64,000 nt of DNA from Chroogloeocystis siderophila 5.2 s.c.1 (GTDB lineage: Bacteria > Cyanobacteriota > Cyanobacteriia > Cyanobacteriales > Chroococcidiopsidaceae). Under the pieces are notes generated by a model that worked only from the letters and a program-made list of their open reading frames with translations, was not told the DNA's origin and made no database searches. Numbering within the stretch: position 1 is the stretch's first letter; every line of letters begins with the position of its first letter. A program made the translations under genes and the position numbers. Shown piece after piece: positions 37,241 through 47,114 of the stretch. Location: contig NZ_MRCC01000018.1 in assembly GCF_001904655.1 (NCBI RefSeq), positions 1 through 64,000 on the forward strand. The letters are read 5' to 3'.

Positions 37241-38302
37241 TCAAACCAGATTTGCTTGTAACTTTTCCTGTAATTGATTCGGCGCAAAAGCACCGTATTC
37301 AGTAATAATTGCGGTAATCAAATCTGCGGGAGTAACATCGAATGCTGGATTGTAAAACTCAACTCCTTCGGGAGTAATTGTCGTGTCACCAATTGCATAT
37401 ATTTCGCTTGCGTCGCGTTCTTCAATCGGAATTTCGCTACCACTTGCTAAAGAAAAATCAATCGTTGAACGCGGAGCCGCAACAAAAAACGGGATATTAT
37501 GCGCTTGAGCAACAATTGCTAAGCTGTAAGTACCAATTTTATTCGCGGTGTCGCCATTCGCCGCAATTCGATCCGCACCGACAACAACAGCATGAATTAA
37601 TCCGCGTTGCATACAATGTGCTGCCATACTATCGGTAATCAATGTAACGGGAATTCCGTCTTGAACGCATTCCCACGCCGTTAGTTTTGCGCCTTGTAAG
37701 CGCGGACGTGTCTCATCAGCATAAACTCGCGCTAATCTCCCTTTAGCCCAAGCACAACGCACGACGCCTAAAGCTGTACCATAGCCTGCTGTTGCTAAAG
37801 CACCCGCGTTGCAGTGTGTGAGGATATTCAGTTTTTCTGGAGTAGAGGGTAAAACTTCTAAACCGCGATCGCCGATTGCTTGACACGTGTGTAAGTCTTC
37901 GGCATTGATTGTTTGTGCGGTTTGCAGCAACGCTTGTTGAATTTCTGCAACTGAACCCAATGTTTCATAAGCTGTTTTTAACATTCGGGCGATCGCCCAA
38001 AATAAGTTAACCGCCGTCGGGCGCGTTGCGCGTAGCATCACGGCGACTTCTTCTAGCTGATGCAAAAATTCGTCGCGATTTTGAGTCTGGATAGCGCGCC
38101 CCCCTAAATACATGCCATAAGCTGCTGCAACTCCAATTGCAGGCGCACCTCGGACAATCATTGTTTTGATCGCCTGCGCCATATCTTCACAGCGATGAAT
38201 TTCTACAAATCCATACTCGTGGGGTAGCCGCGTCTGATCGATTAGTAAAACTGAGTTTTCATACCAAACAACGGGAAAAACTTGAGAGGGGCAAGAGGAC
38301 AT
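37241..38302 (-). CDS. mtnA: S-methyl-5-thioribose-1-phosphate isomerase
   Basis: Methionine salvage enzyme converting methylthioribose-1-phosphate to methylthioribulose-1-phosphate. 353 residues. Family blocks: [14 protein letters not shown] near residue 50, [18 protein letters not shown] (catalytic Cys) at about 161-178, [16 protein letters not shown] and the catalytic Asp in [21 protein letters not shown]. The closest relatives outside this enzyme are eIF2B-like proteins, and the motif set here fits MtnA. No other mtn genes are adjacent. dxs follows on the same strand upstream, 113 bp apart. Confidence 0.94.
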   Translation of the reverse strand: MSSCPSQVFPVVWYENSVLLIDQTRLPHEYGFVEIHRCEDMAQAIKTMIVRGAPAIGVAAAYGMYLGGRAIQTQNRDEFLHQLEEVAVMLRATRPTAVNLFWAIARMLKTAYETLGSVAEIQQALLQTAQTINAEDLHTCQAIGDRGLEVLPSTPEKLNILTHCNAGALATAGYGTALGVVRCAWAKGRLARVYADETRPRLQGAKLTAWECVQDGIPVTLITDSMAAHCMQRGLIHAVVVGADRIAANGDTANKIGTYSLAIVAQAHNIPFFVAAPRSTIDFSLASGSEIPIEERDASEIYAIGDTTITPEGVEFYNPAFDVTPADLITAIITEYGAFAPNQLQEKLQANLV

Positions 38303-38415
38303 AGTTCGAGGCTCAAAAGTGCGCTAAGCAAGAGAATTTTCTTCAGTTTAATTAAAAGATGGATCTCAGCTTTGATGTGTGTACGGGCGCACAAGTGTAC
38401 GCCCATAAATTTCCT

Positions 38416-40323
38416 TTAGCTTACCGACGAAAGTGTTTTGTTAAAAAAGGCTTTTAACACTTCTTGGGCAATTTGGGGACTGGTTAAACCTAATTCAGCC
38501 TTAGACTCGTCGGGGGAAGCATGGTCTACTAAGACATCGGGTACACCAAATCGCTTGACAGGTATGACAACATCTGCGTCGAGTAGTGCTTCTGCTACTG
38601 CCGAACCAAAGCCACCCATCAGACAACCTTCTTCTAAAGTGACAACACGTCCGATGCGTTGTGCCAATGGTAGAATCAATTCGGTATCAAGTGGCTTAGC
38701 AAACCGCGCGTTGACGACTGTTGCTTGAATGCCATGTTCGCTGAGAATTTCAGCTACCTGCATTGCTGGGTACACCATTGAACCAAATCCTAAGAGCAAA
38801 ACGTCGTCGCCATGACGTAGCGTTTCGCCTTTGCCGATTTCTACTGGTTCCCAACCTTCTTCCATTAAAGGAACACCGTAGCCGTTACCGCGAGGATAGC
38901 GCATCGCGATCGGACCATTAGTGTAGTCTACACCAGTGACGACCATCCGCTGTAACTCGGCTTCGTCTTTAGGTGCCATCAACACCATGTTAGGTAAGCA
39001 ACGCAAGTAAGCAATGTCATACATTCCTTGATGCGTCGGGCCATCTGCGCCGACAATTCCTGCACGATCCATGCAGAAGAACACAGGTAAGTTTTGGATG
39101 CACACATCGTGAACGATTTGGTCGTAGCCGCGCTGCAAGAAAGTTGAGTAAATCGCAACGACAGGGCGCATTCCCTCACAAGCTAAGCCTGCGGCTAAAG
39201 TGACGGCGTGTTGTTCTGCAATACCAACATCAATGTATTGTTGGGGAAGTTTCGCTTGCAATTTGTCGAGTCCTGTCCCTGTAGCCATTGCGGCTGTAAT
39301 TCCCACAATTTTAGGATTATTTTCCGCAAGTTTTACCAAAGCATGGGCAAAAACTTTGGAGTATCCAGGGGGTTTCGGTTTACTCGAAGGAATTGCTTTA
39401 CCTGTTGTCAGGTTAAACGGCGATTGCGCGTGATAGCCTACTTGGTCTTGTTCGGCGATCGCATAACCTTTACCTTTGACAGTTGCGACATGAACAAGTA
39501 CCGGTCCGCCAATTTTGTGTGCTTGCTTGAAGGTCGTAATCAGTTCTTCTAAGTTATGCCCATCAACAGGACCCATGTATGTAAAGCCTAATTCTTCAAA
39601 AACGGCTCCTACTTTAGGTACTGCTAACCGCTTCATTCCCTCTTTAAACCGTTCGAGTTCGGTTTCTAAAGAATCACCAACAAAAGGAATTTGTTTTACT
39701 TGTTCTTCTAAATTATCGGAAAGAAACTGGACTGGCGGACTTAAACGCATTTTATTCAAATGGCGCGAAATTGCACCTACATTCGGAGAAATTGACATTT
39801 CATTGTCGTTTAACACCACGAGTAGGTTTGTCTTTGGCAAGTGTCCTGCATGGTTAATCGCTTCTAATGCCATACCACCAGTCAAGGCACCGTCACCAAT
39901 GACCGCAACAACTTTGAACTTTTCGCCTTTCAAATCGCGCGCGAGTGCCATGCCCAAAGCAGCCGATATGCTTGTAGAAGCATGACCCGCGCCGAAGTGA
40001 TCGAAAGGACTTTCACAGCGCTTTAGATAGCCTGCTACACCGTCCTTTTGCCTCAGTGTATGAAATTGGCTATAACGACCAGTAATTAGTTTATGTGGAT
40101 AAGCTTGATGACCTACATCCCAAATGACTTTATCTTGGTCGAGGTCTAGGGTTTGGTAAAGCGCTAGTGTTAATTCCACCACACCTAATCCAGGTCCAAG
40201 GTGTCCGCCACTCGCCGCCACGGTCTGCAAATGCTTATCCCGAATTTGACGGGCGATTTGCTGCAATTGGCGAATCGATAAGCCGTGCAACTGGTTAGGA
40301 TGGGTGATTTCACTCAGGTGCAT
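38416..40323 (-). CDS. dxs: 1-deoxy-D-xylulose-5-phosphate synthase
   Basis: First enzyme of the MEP isoprenoid pathway: thiamine-diphosphate-dependent condensation of pyruvate and glyceraldehyde-3-phosphate, feeding carotenoids, phytol and quinones. 635 residues, full length. The cofactor motif is [13 protein letters not shown]...[13 protein letters not shown], the catalytic Glu is in [15 protein letters not shown], and the transketolase C-terminal domain is complete. Start ATG at 40323 ([14 protein letters not shown]). Confidence 0.97.
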   Translation of the reverse strand: MHLSEITHPNQLHGLSIRQLQQIARQIRDKHLQTVAASGGHLGPGLGVVELTLALYQTLDLDQDKVIWDVGHQAYPHKLITGRYSQFHTLRQKDGVAGYLKRCESPFDHFGAGHASTSISAALGMALARDLKGEKFKVVAVIGDGALTGGMALEAINHAGHLPKTNLLVVLNDNEMSISPNVGAISRHLNKMRLSPPVQFLSDNLEEQVKQIPFVGDSLETELERFKEGMKRLAVPKVGAVFEELGFTYMGPVDGHNLEELITTFKQAHKIGGPVLVHVATVKGKGYAIAEQDQVGYHAQSPFNLTTGKAIPSSKPKPPGYSKVFAHALVKLAENNPKIVGITAAMATGTGLDKLQAKLPQQYIDVGIAEQHAVTLAAGLACEGMRPVVAIYSTFLQRGYDQIVHDVCIQNLPVFFCMDRAGIVGADGPTHQGMYDIAYLRCLPNMVLMAPKDEAELQRMVVTGVDYTNGPIAMRYPRGNGYGVPLMEEGWEPVEIGKGETLRHGDDVLLLGFGSMVYPAMQVAEILSEHGIQATVVNARFAKPLDTELILPLAQRIGRVVTLEEGCLMGGFGSAVAEALLDADVVIPVKRFGVPDVLVDHASPDESKAELGLTSPQIAQEVLKAFFNKTLSSVS

Positions 40324-40655
40324 ATTCGGGGTACTCTCTGGCTTTGATCTTTAATGATTGTCCCATTAAAAATCCTACCCAAACTCACGGGGATCTGGTA
40401 GTTTTGCTGTCAGCGATCGGCTAGTCGTTTGCAACAACAAACGCAATGACAACAAAAAAGCGAGCAAATCGAGCCATTGTTAAAGTTTCAATTGATCGGA
40501 TAATGTTATTGTTCTTGGTCAGTATATTTTTAAGCGTTGTATCATTTTATAAAATGTATAAAAATATACATAAATAATTTACGCAAGTCAGTAAGTTTCC
40601 AGTTGGCAGCAGCAGCCATAACTAACCAGCTTAAGTTAATTATGAGGTCAATCTT
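40324..40655. other. Intergenic region upstream of dxs, no gene seen
   Basis: About 330 bp. AT-rich in the right half, with palindrome-like ATAAAATGTATAAAAATATA at 40550. The minus-strand dxs promoter should be near its left end. No repeat, RNA gene or ORF is recognized. Confidence 0.45.
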
Positions 40656-41171
40656 TTGAAACAAACAATTTATAGCCCAAAGCAAATAATTGCTTTGGCA
40701 ATTCCTATTTGCAGCTTATTTGCATCGTCAAATCTCGTTTGGGCAGGAGCTACTTTACAAACTCCGCAACCTACGTGTACAGTTTTAGACTGTGGTAGCT
40801 CCTCAATTACGGGTAATTACGTATATGAATAACCTTTTACCTAAGGCGTACCATTCAACGTACAATTGTTCAGCGCAGGTAATGAATGTTTAAGAGTAGC
40901 AGTAACTTCTCAGAAGGTGGATACCGAGCTTGCACTCATTTCGCCTGATAATCAATTTTGGGTAAATGATGACTTCAATGGACTTCGTCCGCGAATTGTC
41001 GCCCTTACTTCTCTCCGTGGATAGTATACGCTGCCGGTGACCCGATATGACGGGCGTGGACCTGGAGGTCAATTCACTTTCAAGTATGGGCGCTATCCAT
41101 TAAGTAATCCTAATGGCTCGAACCCCACAACTACACTCAAATTTGTAGAACAAAATTCTACTCAAAAATAG
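40656..41171 (+). pseudogene. Secreted protein gene with three in-frame stops
   Basis: A single uninterrupted reading frame of 172 codons from a TTG at 40656 to TAG at 41169, broken only by TAA at 40830, TAA at 40842 and TAG at 41022. The N-terminus is a clear signal peptide (IIALAIPICSLFASSNLVWA) followed by a Cys pair (TCTVLDCGSSS). Downstream are VPFNVQLFSAGNECLRVAV, ISPDNQFWVNDDFNGLRP and FTFKYGRYPLSNPNGSNP, which look like a small beta-rich secreted domain seen in cyanobacteria. All three stops could arise from Gln codons by one C-to-T change. The function is unknown. Confidence 0.65.
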
Positions 41172-41601
41172 TTTTAGTTCGTAACTATAGGTACCAACTC
41201 TATAAGTTGAGCAAATAATTGAATATTTAAATTAAGGTAATATATCCTACTCGCAAATGTAGGCAATTCAGTAATTCTGAGCAAAATGGCAGGGTGTAGA
41301 TAATTTTTTGCATTCAGTCACATTCTCGACAAGTTGATTTTTCGTCATAACTTTTAACTGCTAGCTAATATTCATCAGCTAAAGCAATAAATACAGAAAT
41401 TGTTCATAGCTACACTTTATAATATAATCCTCGCCTCTATATGTAAAAATATTAAATTATCAACACTGCAATTTCACTCAATTGCGCTGTTATTACTGAA
41501 AACTGCCCAAGTAAACTACGTGCTTACGTATAATTGCCACAAAACTTACATAGGTATAAAATTTAGCATAATGTTACAAAAACTCATCAACTTCTGCTCC
41601 A
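41172..41601. other. Intergenic region upstream of PhyH-type gene
   Basis: About 430 bp, AT-rich. A 69-codon frame at 41400-41609 overlaps the next gene, is rich in Ile, Leu and Lys and has no recognizable motif, so I do not call it. No repeat or RNA is seen. Confidence 0.45.
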
Positions 41602-42468
41602 ATGCTTAGACGCTTTAAGCAATTTAATCAACGTCTTCGGCGAGAATTAGCGGTTTTTAAGCCAGAGATAACAGGAATTATTAATGACCGCAAAGAATAC
41701 CAACGCCAACCGCAGAATTTGTTTACTGAGCAAGGCTATGAGGTGATTCCGGATTTTTTGGATAAGCAAGAATGCGATCGCTTAATCAAAGTTGCGGATT
41801 CTTATATCAGTAATCAAAGCTATGTCATTACTGGAGATTGCTATTTACTTTGTCGAAAAGATATTCATGATGTAGACTTGGACGTTCAACAGATTATGAA
41901 TGCCCAAGAGATTGACGATCAACTCGCACAATTATTCAATTCACACATCATTGAAGACGTCTTTGAAGCGCGTATTGGTGAGCGTGTTGTGTTGCGCAAT
42001 ATCTCAATAAAAATAGATAATCCGGATACAAACTCCAAACGCGGATATCATACTGATACTGTGACAAAAACAGTATATAAGGTCTTTATTTATCTCACTG
42101 ATGTCAACGAGTGTGGCAATGGGCCGTATACGGTGATACCAGGTTCGCATCGACATACGTACCGAAGAATCATCAATTATTTCTATGGTTGGATAAAGCA
42201 AGTACTATACGGTTCAAAACATAGCCGTAACTACAAAGAAGATATTCAACTTCTATATAGTGATCGCCAAAGTGTACCGCTATTGGCACCAGCAGGAACA
42301 ATGATTATATCCAACCAACAAATAGTACACAAAGGATGGCACCAGCAAGACAAGAGTACTCGCTACGCGCTAGTTTGCTACGTCATCCCAGCGAAAGATT
42401 ATCACGGTCAACGCTTCTCTTTTGGCAGAACCGCATTGCAGAAAGGTGTAGAAGTTATTAGTAGTTAG
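41602..42468 (+). CDS. Phytanoyl-CoA dioxygenase (PhyH) family protein
   Basis: Predicted Fe(II)/2-oxoglutarate-dependent oxygenase, 288 residues. The iron triad is His150-x-Asp152 (RGYHTDTV) and His243 (QQIVHKGWH), and Arg254 (KSTRYALV) is placed to bind 2-oxoglutarate. The segment GNGPYTVIPGSHRHT is the usual conserved turn of PhyH proteins. The substrate is not evident. PhyH relatives hydroxylate lipids, sugars or peptide natural products. The following gene is a TagA-type glycosyltransferase on the other strand, so no operon is formed. Confidence 0.85.
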   Translation: MLRRFKQFNQRLRRELAVFKPEITGIINDRKEYQRQPQNLFTEQGYEVIPDFLDKQECDRLIKVADSYISNQSYVITGDCYLLCRKDIHDVDLDVQQIMNAQEIDDQLAQLFNSHIIEDVFEARIGERVVLRNISIKIDNPDTNSKRGYHTDTVTKTVYKVFIYLTDVNECGNGPYTVIPGSHRHTYRRIINYFYGWIKQVLYGSKHSRNYKEDIQLLYSDRQSVPLLAPAGTMIISNQQIVHKGWHQQDKSTRYALVCYVIPAKDYHGQRFSFGRTALQKGVEVISS

Positions 42469-42512
42469 TGGCTAGTGGCATTATTTAATATCATATCACT
42501 AGTTACTCTAGA
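42456..42512. repeat. STRR-like TAGTGGCTAG repeat between convergent genes
   Basis: TTAGTAGTTAGTGGCTAGTGGC at the 3' end of the PhyH gene and following bases, then CACTAGTTACTCTAG. The same TAGTGGCTAG family occurs at 13102-13123 and near 56185 and 60365. It slightly overlaps the last codons (ISS) of the upstream gene. Confidence 0.5.
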
Positions 42513-42522
42513 GCGTGTAATC

Positions 42523-43263
42523 TTATATCTGTGTTAGCCGATGAACTAAGGCTTTGCCAGCAAACTTCGGTAAAGCCGACATACGTCGCCAACGCCAAGG
42601 TTCTTGATACAGGCGATACAACCACTCTAAATGATTATCGCCTAACCAAGCTGGTGCTCTCGATTTGACACCTGCCCAAATATCAAAGCTACCGCCAATT
42701 CCAATCCAAGTTGCTTGGGGACACAGGTGGCGATTTTGTGTAATCCATAATTCTTGACGCGGGACTCCCAATCCTACCAAAATTAATTTTGGTTGTAGCT
42801 TTTGTAACGTTTGCGCTAATTTTTCGGATTCGATGGGTGACAAGTAGCCATGTTCAGCCCCAACGATTTGGAGATGCGGCGATCGCTGTTGCCAAGTTTT
42901 AGCAGCTTTGGTGGCGACTCCTGGTGAACCTCCATAAAAAAATACAGGGGACGAATTTGGTGTTTGCCCTAAATTGTGCAAAAGTAGCTCTGCAAGCTCA
43001 ATTCCTGGACAGCGCTGGATGCGTTTACCGCGCAGCAGCATATACAACACAATTCCAGCCCCATCAGGAATGACTAATTCGGCTTGTTGAATTGCGTGCG
43101 CTAGCGCGGTATGCTGCTCTGCTTGGATTGTCATTTCTGCATTCAGCGTAATCACATGAGTGCCAATGCCTTGTTCTAAACGCGATCGCAACCAAGTGAT
43201 ATAGTCATCCATCAGATGAACTGGCAACCCTAGTACAGAATCTAAAAGTGCTGCCTCAGACAT
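42523..43263 (-). CDS. WecG/TagA/CpsF family glycosyltransferase
   Basis: GT26 enzyme that transfers a sugar (in homologues N-acetylmannosaminuronic acid, N-acetylmannosamine or glucose) to a lipid-linked acceptor during surface-glycan synthesis. From the ATG at 43263 with AGGTG 5 nt upstream it has 246 residues. A GTG at 43275 would add four. Conserved blocks: HVITLNAEMTIQA, LVIPDGAGIV with the catalytic Asp, VFFYGGSPGV, LILVGLGVPRQELWI and IGIGGSFDIWAG. The C-terminal Arg/Trp-rich region (EWLYRLYQEPWRWRR) mediates membrane association in homologues. Confidence 0.92.
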   Translation of the reverse strand: MSEAALLDSVLGLPVHLMDDYITWLRSRLEQGIGTHVITLNAEMTIQAEQHTALAHAIQQAELVIPDGAGIVLYMLLRGKRIQRCPGIELAELLLHNLGQTPNSSPVFFYGGSPGVATKAAKTWQQRSPHLQIVGAEHGYLSPIESEKLAQTLQKLQPKLILVGLGVPRQELWITQNRHLCPQATWIGIGGSFDIWAGVKSRAPAWLGDNHLEWLYRLYQEPWRWRRMSALPKFAGKALVHRLTQI

Positions 43264-43373
43264 TGTGCACCTCACTACCTTACAAAGCTTATGTGCAAAA
43301 GGCTAGCTTGTCTAGACGCCAAAATTTTACCGTACTCTTGGAAATTAGGGAATGCGATCGCTGAGGTTTGTAT

Positions 43374-44246
43374 TTATTGCGCTCGATATGCTTTCGGAGT
43401 TATACCCGTAAGTTGCCGAAATTGTTTGCTCAAATGACTGTGGCTGTTGAACCCACACAAAAAGGCAATATCTATAATTGATTGGTCAGTTTGTTTCAAC
43501 AACTGCTTTGCGCGTTCGACTCGTTGCTGAAGCAGATATTGATGAGGCGCTATCCCTAGCGATCGCTTGAACAAATGGCTAAAGTGATATTGACTCATGC
43601 CGAGCAATTTGGCTAAGTCTGCAAGCTTAATATCTTGACTGAGATACTCGTTAATGTATTCTAAAACTTGCAGAAGTTGACGTTGCGATAAACCACCTTC
43701 ATAAGTTACCAAACGAGGTTGAGTAGCAGAGTAAAATCTGAGTAAATGCACAGCAAGGACGTTTGCTAGTGATTCAACGTAAAGCTTGCTAGCTAAATTT
43801 TCTTGTTTGAGTTCAGCAAGTAGCAGCATAGCGATCGCCTCAAGCTGCGGGTCGCGAGTTTGAAATTCAGCGAGTAACTCTAGCCGATCAAAATTGCTTT
43901 CAAGCATTTCGCTAGCAACGCGCTTCATGAAGCCAGACGCAACCCGAATTTGCAAGTAGCGATCGTCGCGATCCCAGCGGGCAAAAAACGGCATCTTTGC
44001 GGGCGTTATGGAAATGTCGCCTTTCCCATATAGTCCTGTATAAGTCTTACCTTCTCGGATTTGCACCAAGCTGACAGGACGCGATGCAAGCGATAAATTA
44101 ATCGCGTGTTCATCACTAAAATGACACCATCCCTCACCCGCAGGATGTTGGAATTGCTCAACTAGAATATTTTCCCAACCTTGATTTTGACTTGACAAAA
44201 TGGGTACGCAGGTTATTTCTTGCTGATGTGGGACGGTTGTCTTCAC
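43374..44246 (-). CDS. AraC-family transcriptional regulator
   Basis: 290 residues. The C-terminal ~100 hold both AraC helix-turn-helix motifs (MSQYHFSHLFKRSLGIAPHQY and FLCGFNSHSHLSKQFRQLTG). The N-terminal region has a weak cupin-like beta pattern (GKGDISITPAKMPFFARW). It is divergent from azoR with a 130-bp spacer containing a nested palindrome, so it probably controls azoR and the DUF1772 gene. That arrangement is common for regulators of quinone or azo-compound reductases. Paralogue of the regulator at 174-1055. Confidence 0.9.
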   Translation of the reverse strand: MKTTVPHQQEITCVPILSSQNQGWENILVEQFQHPAGEGWCHFSDEHAINLSLASRPVSLVQIREGKTYTGLYGKGDISITPAKMPFFARWDRDDRYLQIRVASGFMKRVASEMLESNFDRLELLAEFQTRDPQLEAIAMLLLAELKQENLASKLYVESLANVLAVHLLRFYSATQPRLVTYEGGLSQRQLLQVLEYINEYLSQDIKLADLAKLLGMSQYHFSHLFKRSLGIAPHQYLLQQRVERAKQLLKQTDQSIIDIAFLCGFNSHSHLSKQFRQLTGITPKAYRAQ

Positions 44247-44320
44247 GATCTAACCCTCATTTGTCTTCGTAACCTAAAAACTAACCGCAAGATTTTGATA
44301 GTTGCACAAAAATCAGATAG

Positions 44321-44368
44321 CTGAGTACAAATCGTTTGCCTAAACTGACATTTTAGGTAGGTACTCAG
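44321..44368. promoter_or_regulatory. Nested inverted repeat immediately upstream of azoR
   Basis: An outer perfect 8-bp pair (CTGAGTAC at 44321 and GTACTCAG at 44361) encloses an inner 6-bp pair (CCTAAA at 44339 and TTTAGG at 44352) around CTGACAT. The right outer arm ends 8 nt before the azoR ATG. No other Shine-Dalgarno sequence is obvious, so the structure could be an operator for the divergent AraC regulator or an mRNA hairpin that masks the start. Confidence 0.5.
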
Positions 44369-44376
44369 GCAAAACT

Positions 44377-45036
44377 ATGGCACACATTCTACACCTTGAT
44401 TCTAGTCCTAGAGGAGAACGATCGCACTCACGCCGGATCACAAAAGAATTTATTGAAGCGAGGATGCAGGCGCATCCATCTGATATTGTTACGTATCGAG
44501 ATATCGGTCGTCATCATATTCCCCATGTGGATGAATTATGGATTGCAGCAGCTTATACACCATCAGAACAACGCACTCCCGAACTAGCGCAAGCAATTTC
44601 CCTCAGCGATCGCTTGATTGATGAATTCTTAGCGGCTGATCTCTACGTCATCGGCATACCCATGTACAATTTCAGCGTTCCTAGTACATTCAAGGCTTAT
44701 ATTGACCAGATTGTGCGTGTGGGGCGAACCTTCGCGTTTGAACCGGAAGATACCGCCAACCCTTATCAGCCACTCGTCTTAGGTAAGAAAATGTTAATTA
44801 TCACCGCGCGGGGTGGTTCTGGCTTTGAACCTGGTGGACGCAATGAGAAGCTGAATCATCAAGACCCTTATTTAACAACAGTCTTTGGGTTTATTGGCAT
44901 CACCGATATCACATTTATCCATATTGAAAATGACGAATTTGGTGGTACAAATTTAGCGCGATCGCTCGCGGCTGCGCGTATCCAGGCTCAACTTCTGGCA
45001 AGCAATGAACACCATCTGCTTCGTAACGTTGGGTAG
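44377..45036 (+). CDS. azoR: FMN-dependent NADH:quinone/azo reductase
   Basis: Flavodoxin-like enzyme that reduces quinones and azo compounds by two electrons with NADH. 219 residues. The FMN phosphate loop is LDSSPRGERSHSRRI (about 7-21). PMYNFSVPSTFKAYIDQIVRVG is the AzoR signature around the flavin, and ITARGGSG closes the site. It is followed by a DUF1772 membrane protein on the same strand and preceded by a divergent AraC regulator, a likely inducible detoxification unit. Confidence 0.93.
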   Translation: MAHILHLDSSPRGERSHSRRITKEFIEARMQAHPSDIVTYRDIGRHHIPHVDELWIAAAYTPSEQRTPELAQAISLSDRLIDEFLAADLYVIGIPMYNFSVPSTFKAYIDQIVRVGRTFAFEPEDTANPYQPLVLGKKMLIITARGGSGFEPGGRNEKLNHQDPYLTTVFGFIGITDITFIHIENDEFGGTNLARSLAAARIQAQLLASNEHHLLRNVG

Positions 45037-45052
45037 TCATTCAGGAGGCTTT

Positions 45053-45538
45053 ATGGCAACTATCAATCACTTACCCTTTGTACTGAAGCTTGTGACGGTA
45101 TTAGGCTGCGGGCTAGTAGCTGGAGTTTTCTTCGCCTTCTCCACCTTCGTGATGAGTGCGCTTGCGCGACTTCAACCGCAGCAGGGTATTACCGCCATGC
45201 AATCGATTAACATCACGGCAATCAATCCATTATTTATGACAGCCTTATTTGGTACAGCCGCAGCTTGCCTTTTTCTAACTATTTATTCGCTATTAAAGTG
45301 GCATCAACCTGGTACTACTTACTTGCTCATTGGTACCTGCTTTTATCTTGTTGGTATTTTAGTTACAATCGTGTTTAATGTGCCACTCAACGAAGCGCTA
45401 GCGACAGTTAAGCCTGACAGCACTGCTGGTGCGGAATTATGGGCTAGCTACCTCACCGATTGGACGTTTTGGAATCATATTCGCACAGTTACAGCACTGG
45501 TGGCAGCAGCAGCGTTTACCCTCGCGATCGGTAGTTGA
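45053..45538 (+). CDS. DUF1772 (anthrone oxygenase-like) membrane protein
   Basis: 161 residues from the ATG at 45053, with AGGAGG 5 nt upstream. The upstream in-frame start at 45005 overlaps azoR and is not needed. Four membrane segments at about 10-32, 53-75, 82-105 and 138-158. Conserved polar residues GVFFAFSTFVMSALAR and FNVPLNEAL match the DUF1772 family, some of whose members help oxidize anthrones and others of which have unknown roles. The 16-bp gap to azoR indicates one transcript. Confidence 0.85.
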   Translation: MATINHLPFVLKLVTVLGCGLVAGVFFAFSTFVMSALARLQPQQGITAMQSINITAINPLFMTALFGTAAACLFLTIYSLLKWHQPGTTYLLIGTCFYLVGILVTIVFNVPLNEALATVKPDSTAGAELWASYLTDWTFWNHIRTVTALVAAAAFTLAIGS

Positions 45539-45685
45539 GATTGCCTGAAGTGTCTTACGCTGAAGATAGCGGCATTCTGTGCAGCGTCCATAGTTGGGTT
45601 AAGCTTTTTAGGGTCATAAAGCTCTAGTCTATAGAGTTAAGACATGATAGAAGGTCGTAGTGATTTACCTAAGGAGAGTTTAACC

Positions 45686-45710
45686 CTGTCCTCTGACCTC
45701 TGACCCCTGC
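45686..45710. repeat. STRR-like TGACC repeat just before the kinase start
   Basis: CTGTCCTCTGACCTCTGACC followed by CCTGC: heptad-like CTCTGAC units related to the block at 13144-13174. It separates an AAGGAG at 45671 from the kinase ATG at 45717 by ~40 nt, so the repeat may have been inserted between ribosome binding site and start codon. Confidence 0.5.
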
Positions 45711-45716
45711 TATAAA

Positions 45717-47114
45717 ATGTTTCAAGCTACTCGTCGCCGTTTGGCTTTGTGGTATACGTCCGTAACTGCGGTGTTATTGCTGCTGTTTGCTAGTGGAGTT
45801 TATTTGTATGTTCGCAGTACGCTCATCGAGCGCATTGACGATACGCTCAATCACGTTGTTGAAGTCGTCGAGCGATCGCTTGTCATCGAACCTACTACAG
45901 CCAATGCTGAGCAATTTCGCATCAACATCGAAGCAACTTTTCGCGATAATGCAGACGCGGTTGATGACGACCATATCGATTTAGAGTGGTTTAGTCCTAC
46001 AGGAGAACTACTATGGTCAACTTTATCCGAACCTTTAGGGCTTCCGGTGCATCCGAATCGAACTGGTGAAACGGTAAGAGTCATTCGCGATTCAGATGCG
46101 ATTGAGGGACAAGATTATACGCCACTATTACTGCGACAAGTTACCGAAAGAGTCGAAATTGGACGACAGGTATTAGGGTATTTGCGCGTGAGTCACCCGT
46201 GGTTTGAAGTCACAAAACCAATCCGCCAGCTAATTTTTGATTTAAGTTTGGGTACGGGGTTAATGGTTCTTTCTGTTGCGTTTTGTGGTTGGTTTCTTTC
46301 CGGAAAAGCAATGGAACCTGTACGCGAATCGTATCAACGCCTCAAACAGTTTACTGCGGATGCTTCCCACGAACTCAGAAGTCCGATCGCACTCATTCAA
46401 ACTAACGTCCAAGTCGCCTTAACAGATCCCGAACTATTAGAAACATCCGGTGCTAGTGCTAAATACCACCAACAGTTAACCGTCATCGAAAGGTTGACTC
46501 AGCGATTAGGGCGCTTAGTTGACGATTTACTTTTTCTCGCACGCCAAGATAGTGGTATTGTACAACCCTGTTTTGCCGCGTGTCCTCTGGATGCTTTGCT
46601 GATGGAAGTTGTAGAAGAACAAAAATTACCAGCAACCGAAAAGAATATTGCTTTATCGCTGCATCTCATTGAAGCTCCTGAATCACACAATCCGCAACTA
46701 AGCGACGATTGGTTTACCCTCCAAGGCGATTGGAATCAGCTAGTTCGTTTGTTTACTAATTTAATCGTTAATGCAGTTCACTATACGCCACCTGGCGGTA
46801 AAGTAGATGTCGAGTTAGAAAGAGTTGCTTCGCCGCTTAATTCACGCACTGCTTTACTGCAAGTAAAAGTCAGCGATACAGGTATTGGAATTCCTGAGTC
46901 TGCCTTACCGCGCTTGTTTGACCGTTTTTATCGCGTAGATCCCGCCCGCACTCACACGGCTTCAACTTTAGTCGCTACACCAACAGGTTCAGGATTAGGC
47001 TTAGCGATCGCCGATGCGATCGTTGAAAACCACCACGGTCAAATTCATGTCGAAAGTACGTTACATCAAGGCACAACTTTTACTGTTACTTTACCCGCAA
47101 GTGCTGAGTTTTAA
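45717..47114 (+). CDS. Sensor histidine kinase (orphan in this window)
   Basis: Membrane kinase of 465 residues. Membrane segments at about 12-32 and 173-194 flank a ~140-residue periplasmic sensor. HAMP-like linker, then the HisKA domain with phospho-His218 in ADASHELRSPIALIQ. The ATPase domain shows the N box LFTNLIVNAVHYT, G1 VSDTGIGIPESALP, F box LFDRFYRVDPART and G2 GSGLGLAIADAIV. No response regulator gene lies on either side, so its partner is elsewhere. It resembles RppB/NrsS-type cyanobacterial kinases in layout, but I cannot assign a signal. Confidence 0.92.
   Translation: MFQATRRRLALWYTSVTAVLLLLFASGVYLYVRSTLIERIDDTLNHVVEVVERSLVIEPTTANAEQFRINIEATFRDNADAVDDDHIDLEWFSPTGELLWSTLSEPLGLPVHPNRTGETVRVIRDSDAIEGQDYTPLLLRQVTERVEIGRQVLGYLRVSHPWFEVTKPIRQLIFDLSLGTGLMVLSVAFCGWFLSGKAMEPVRESYQRLKQFTADASHELRSPIALIQTNVQVALTDPELLETSGASAKYHQQLTVIERLTQRLGRLVDDLLFLARQDSGIVQPCFAACPLDALLMEVVEEQKLPATEKNIALSLHLIEAPESHNPQLSDDWFTLQGDWNQLVRLFTNLIVNAVHYTPPGGKVDVELERVASPLNSRTALLQVKVSDTGIGIPESALPRLFDRFYRVDPARTHTASTLVATPTGSGLGLAIADAIVENHHGQIHVESTLHQGTTFTVTLPASAEF

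Noticed and set aside
41400-41609. 69-codon plus-strand frame before the PhyH-type gene
   Set aside because: Low-complexity AT-driven composition, overlap with the next start codon and no recognizable motif.
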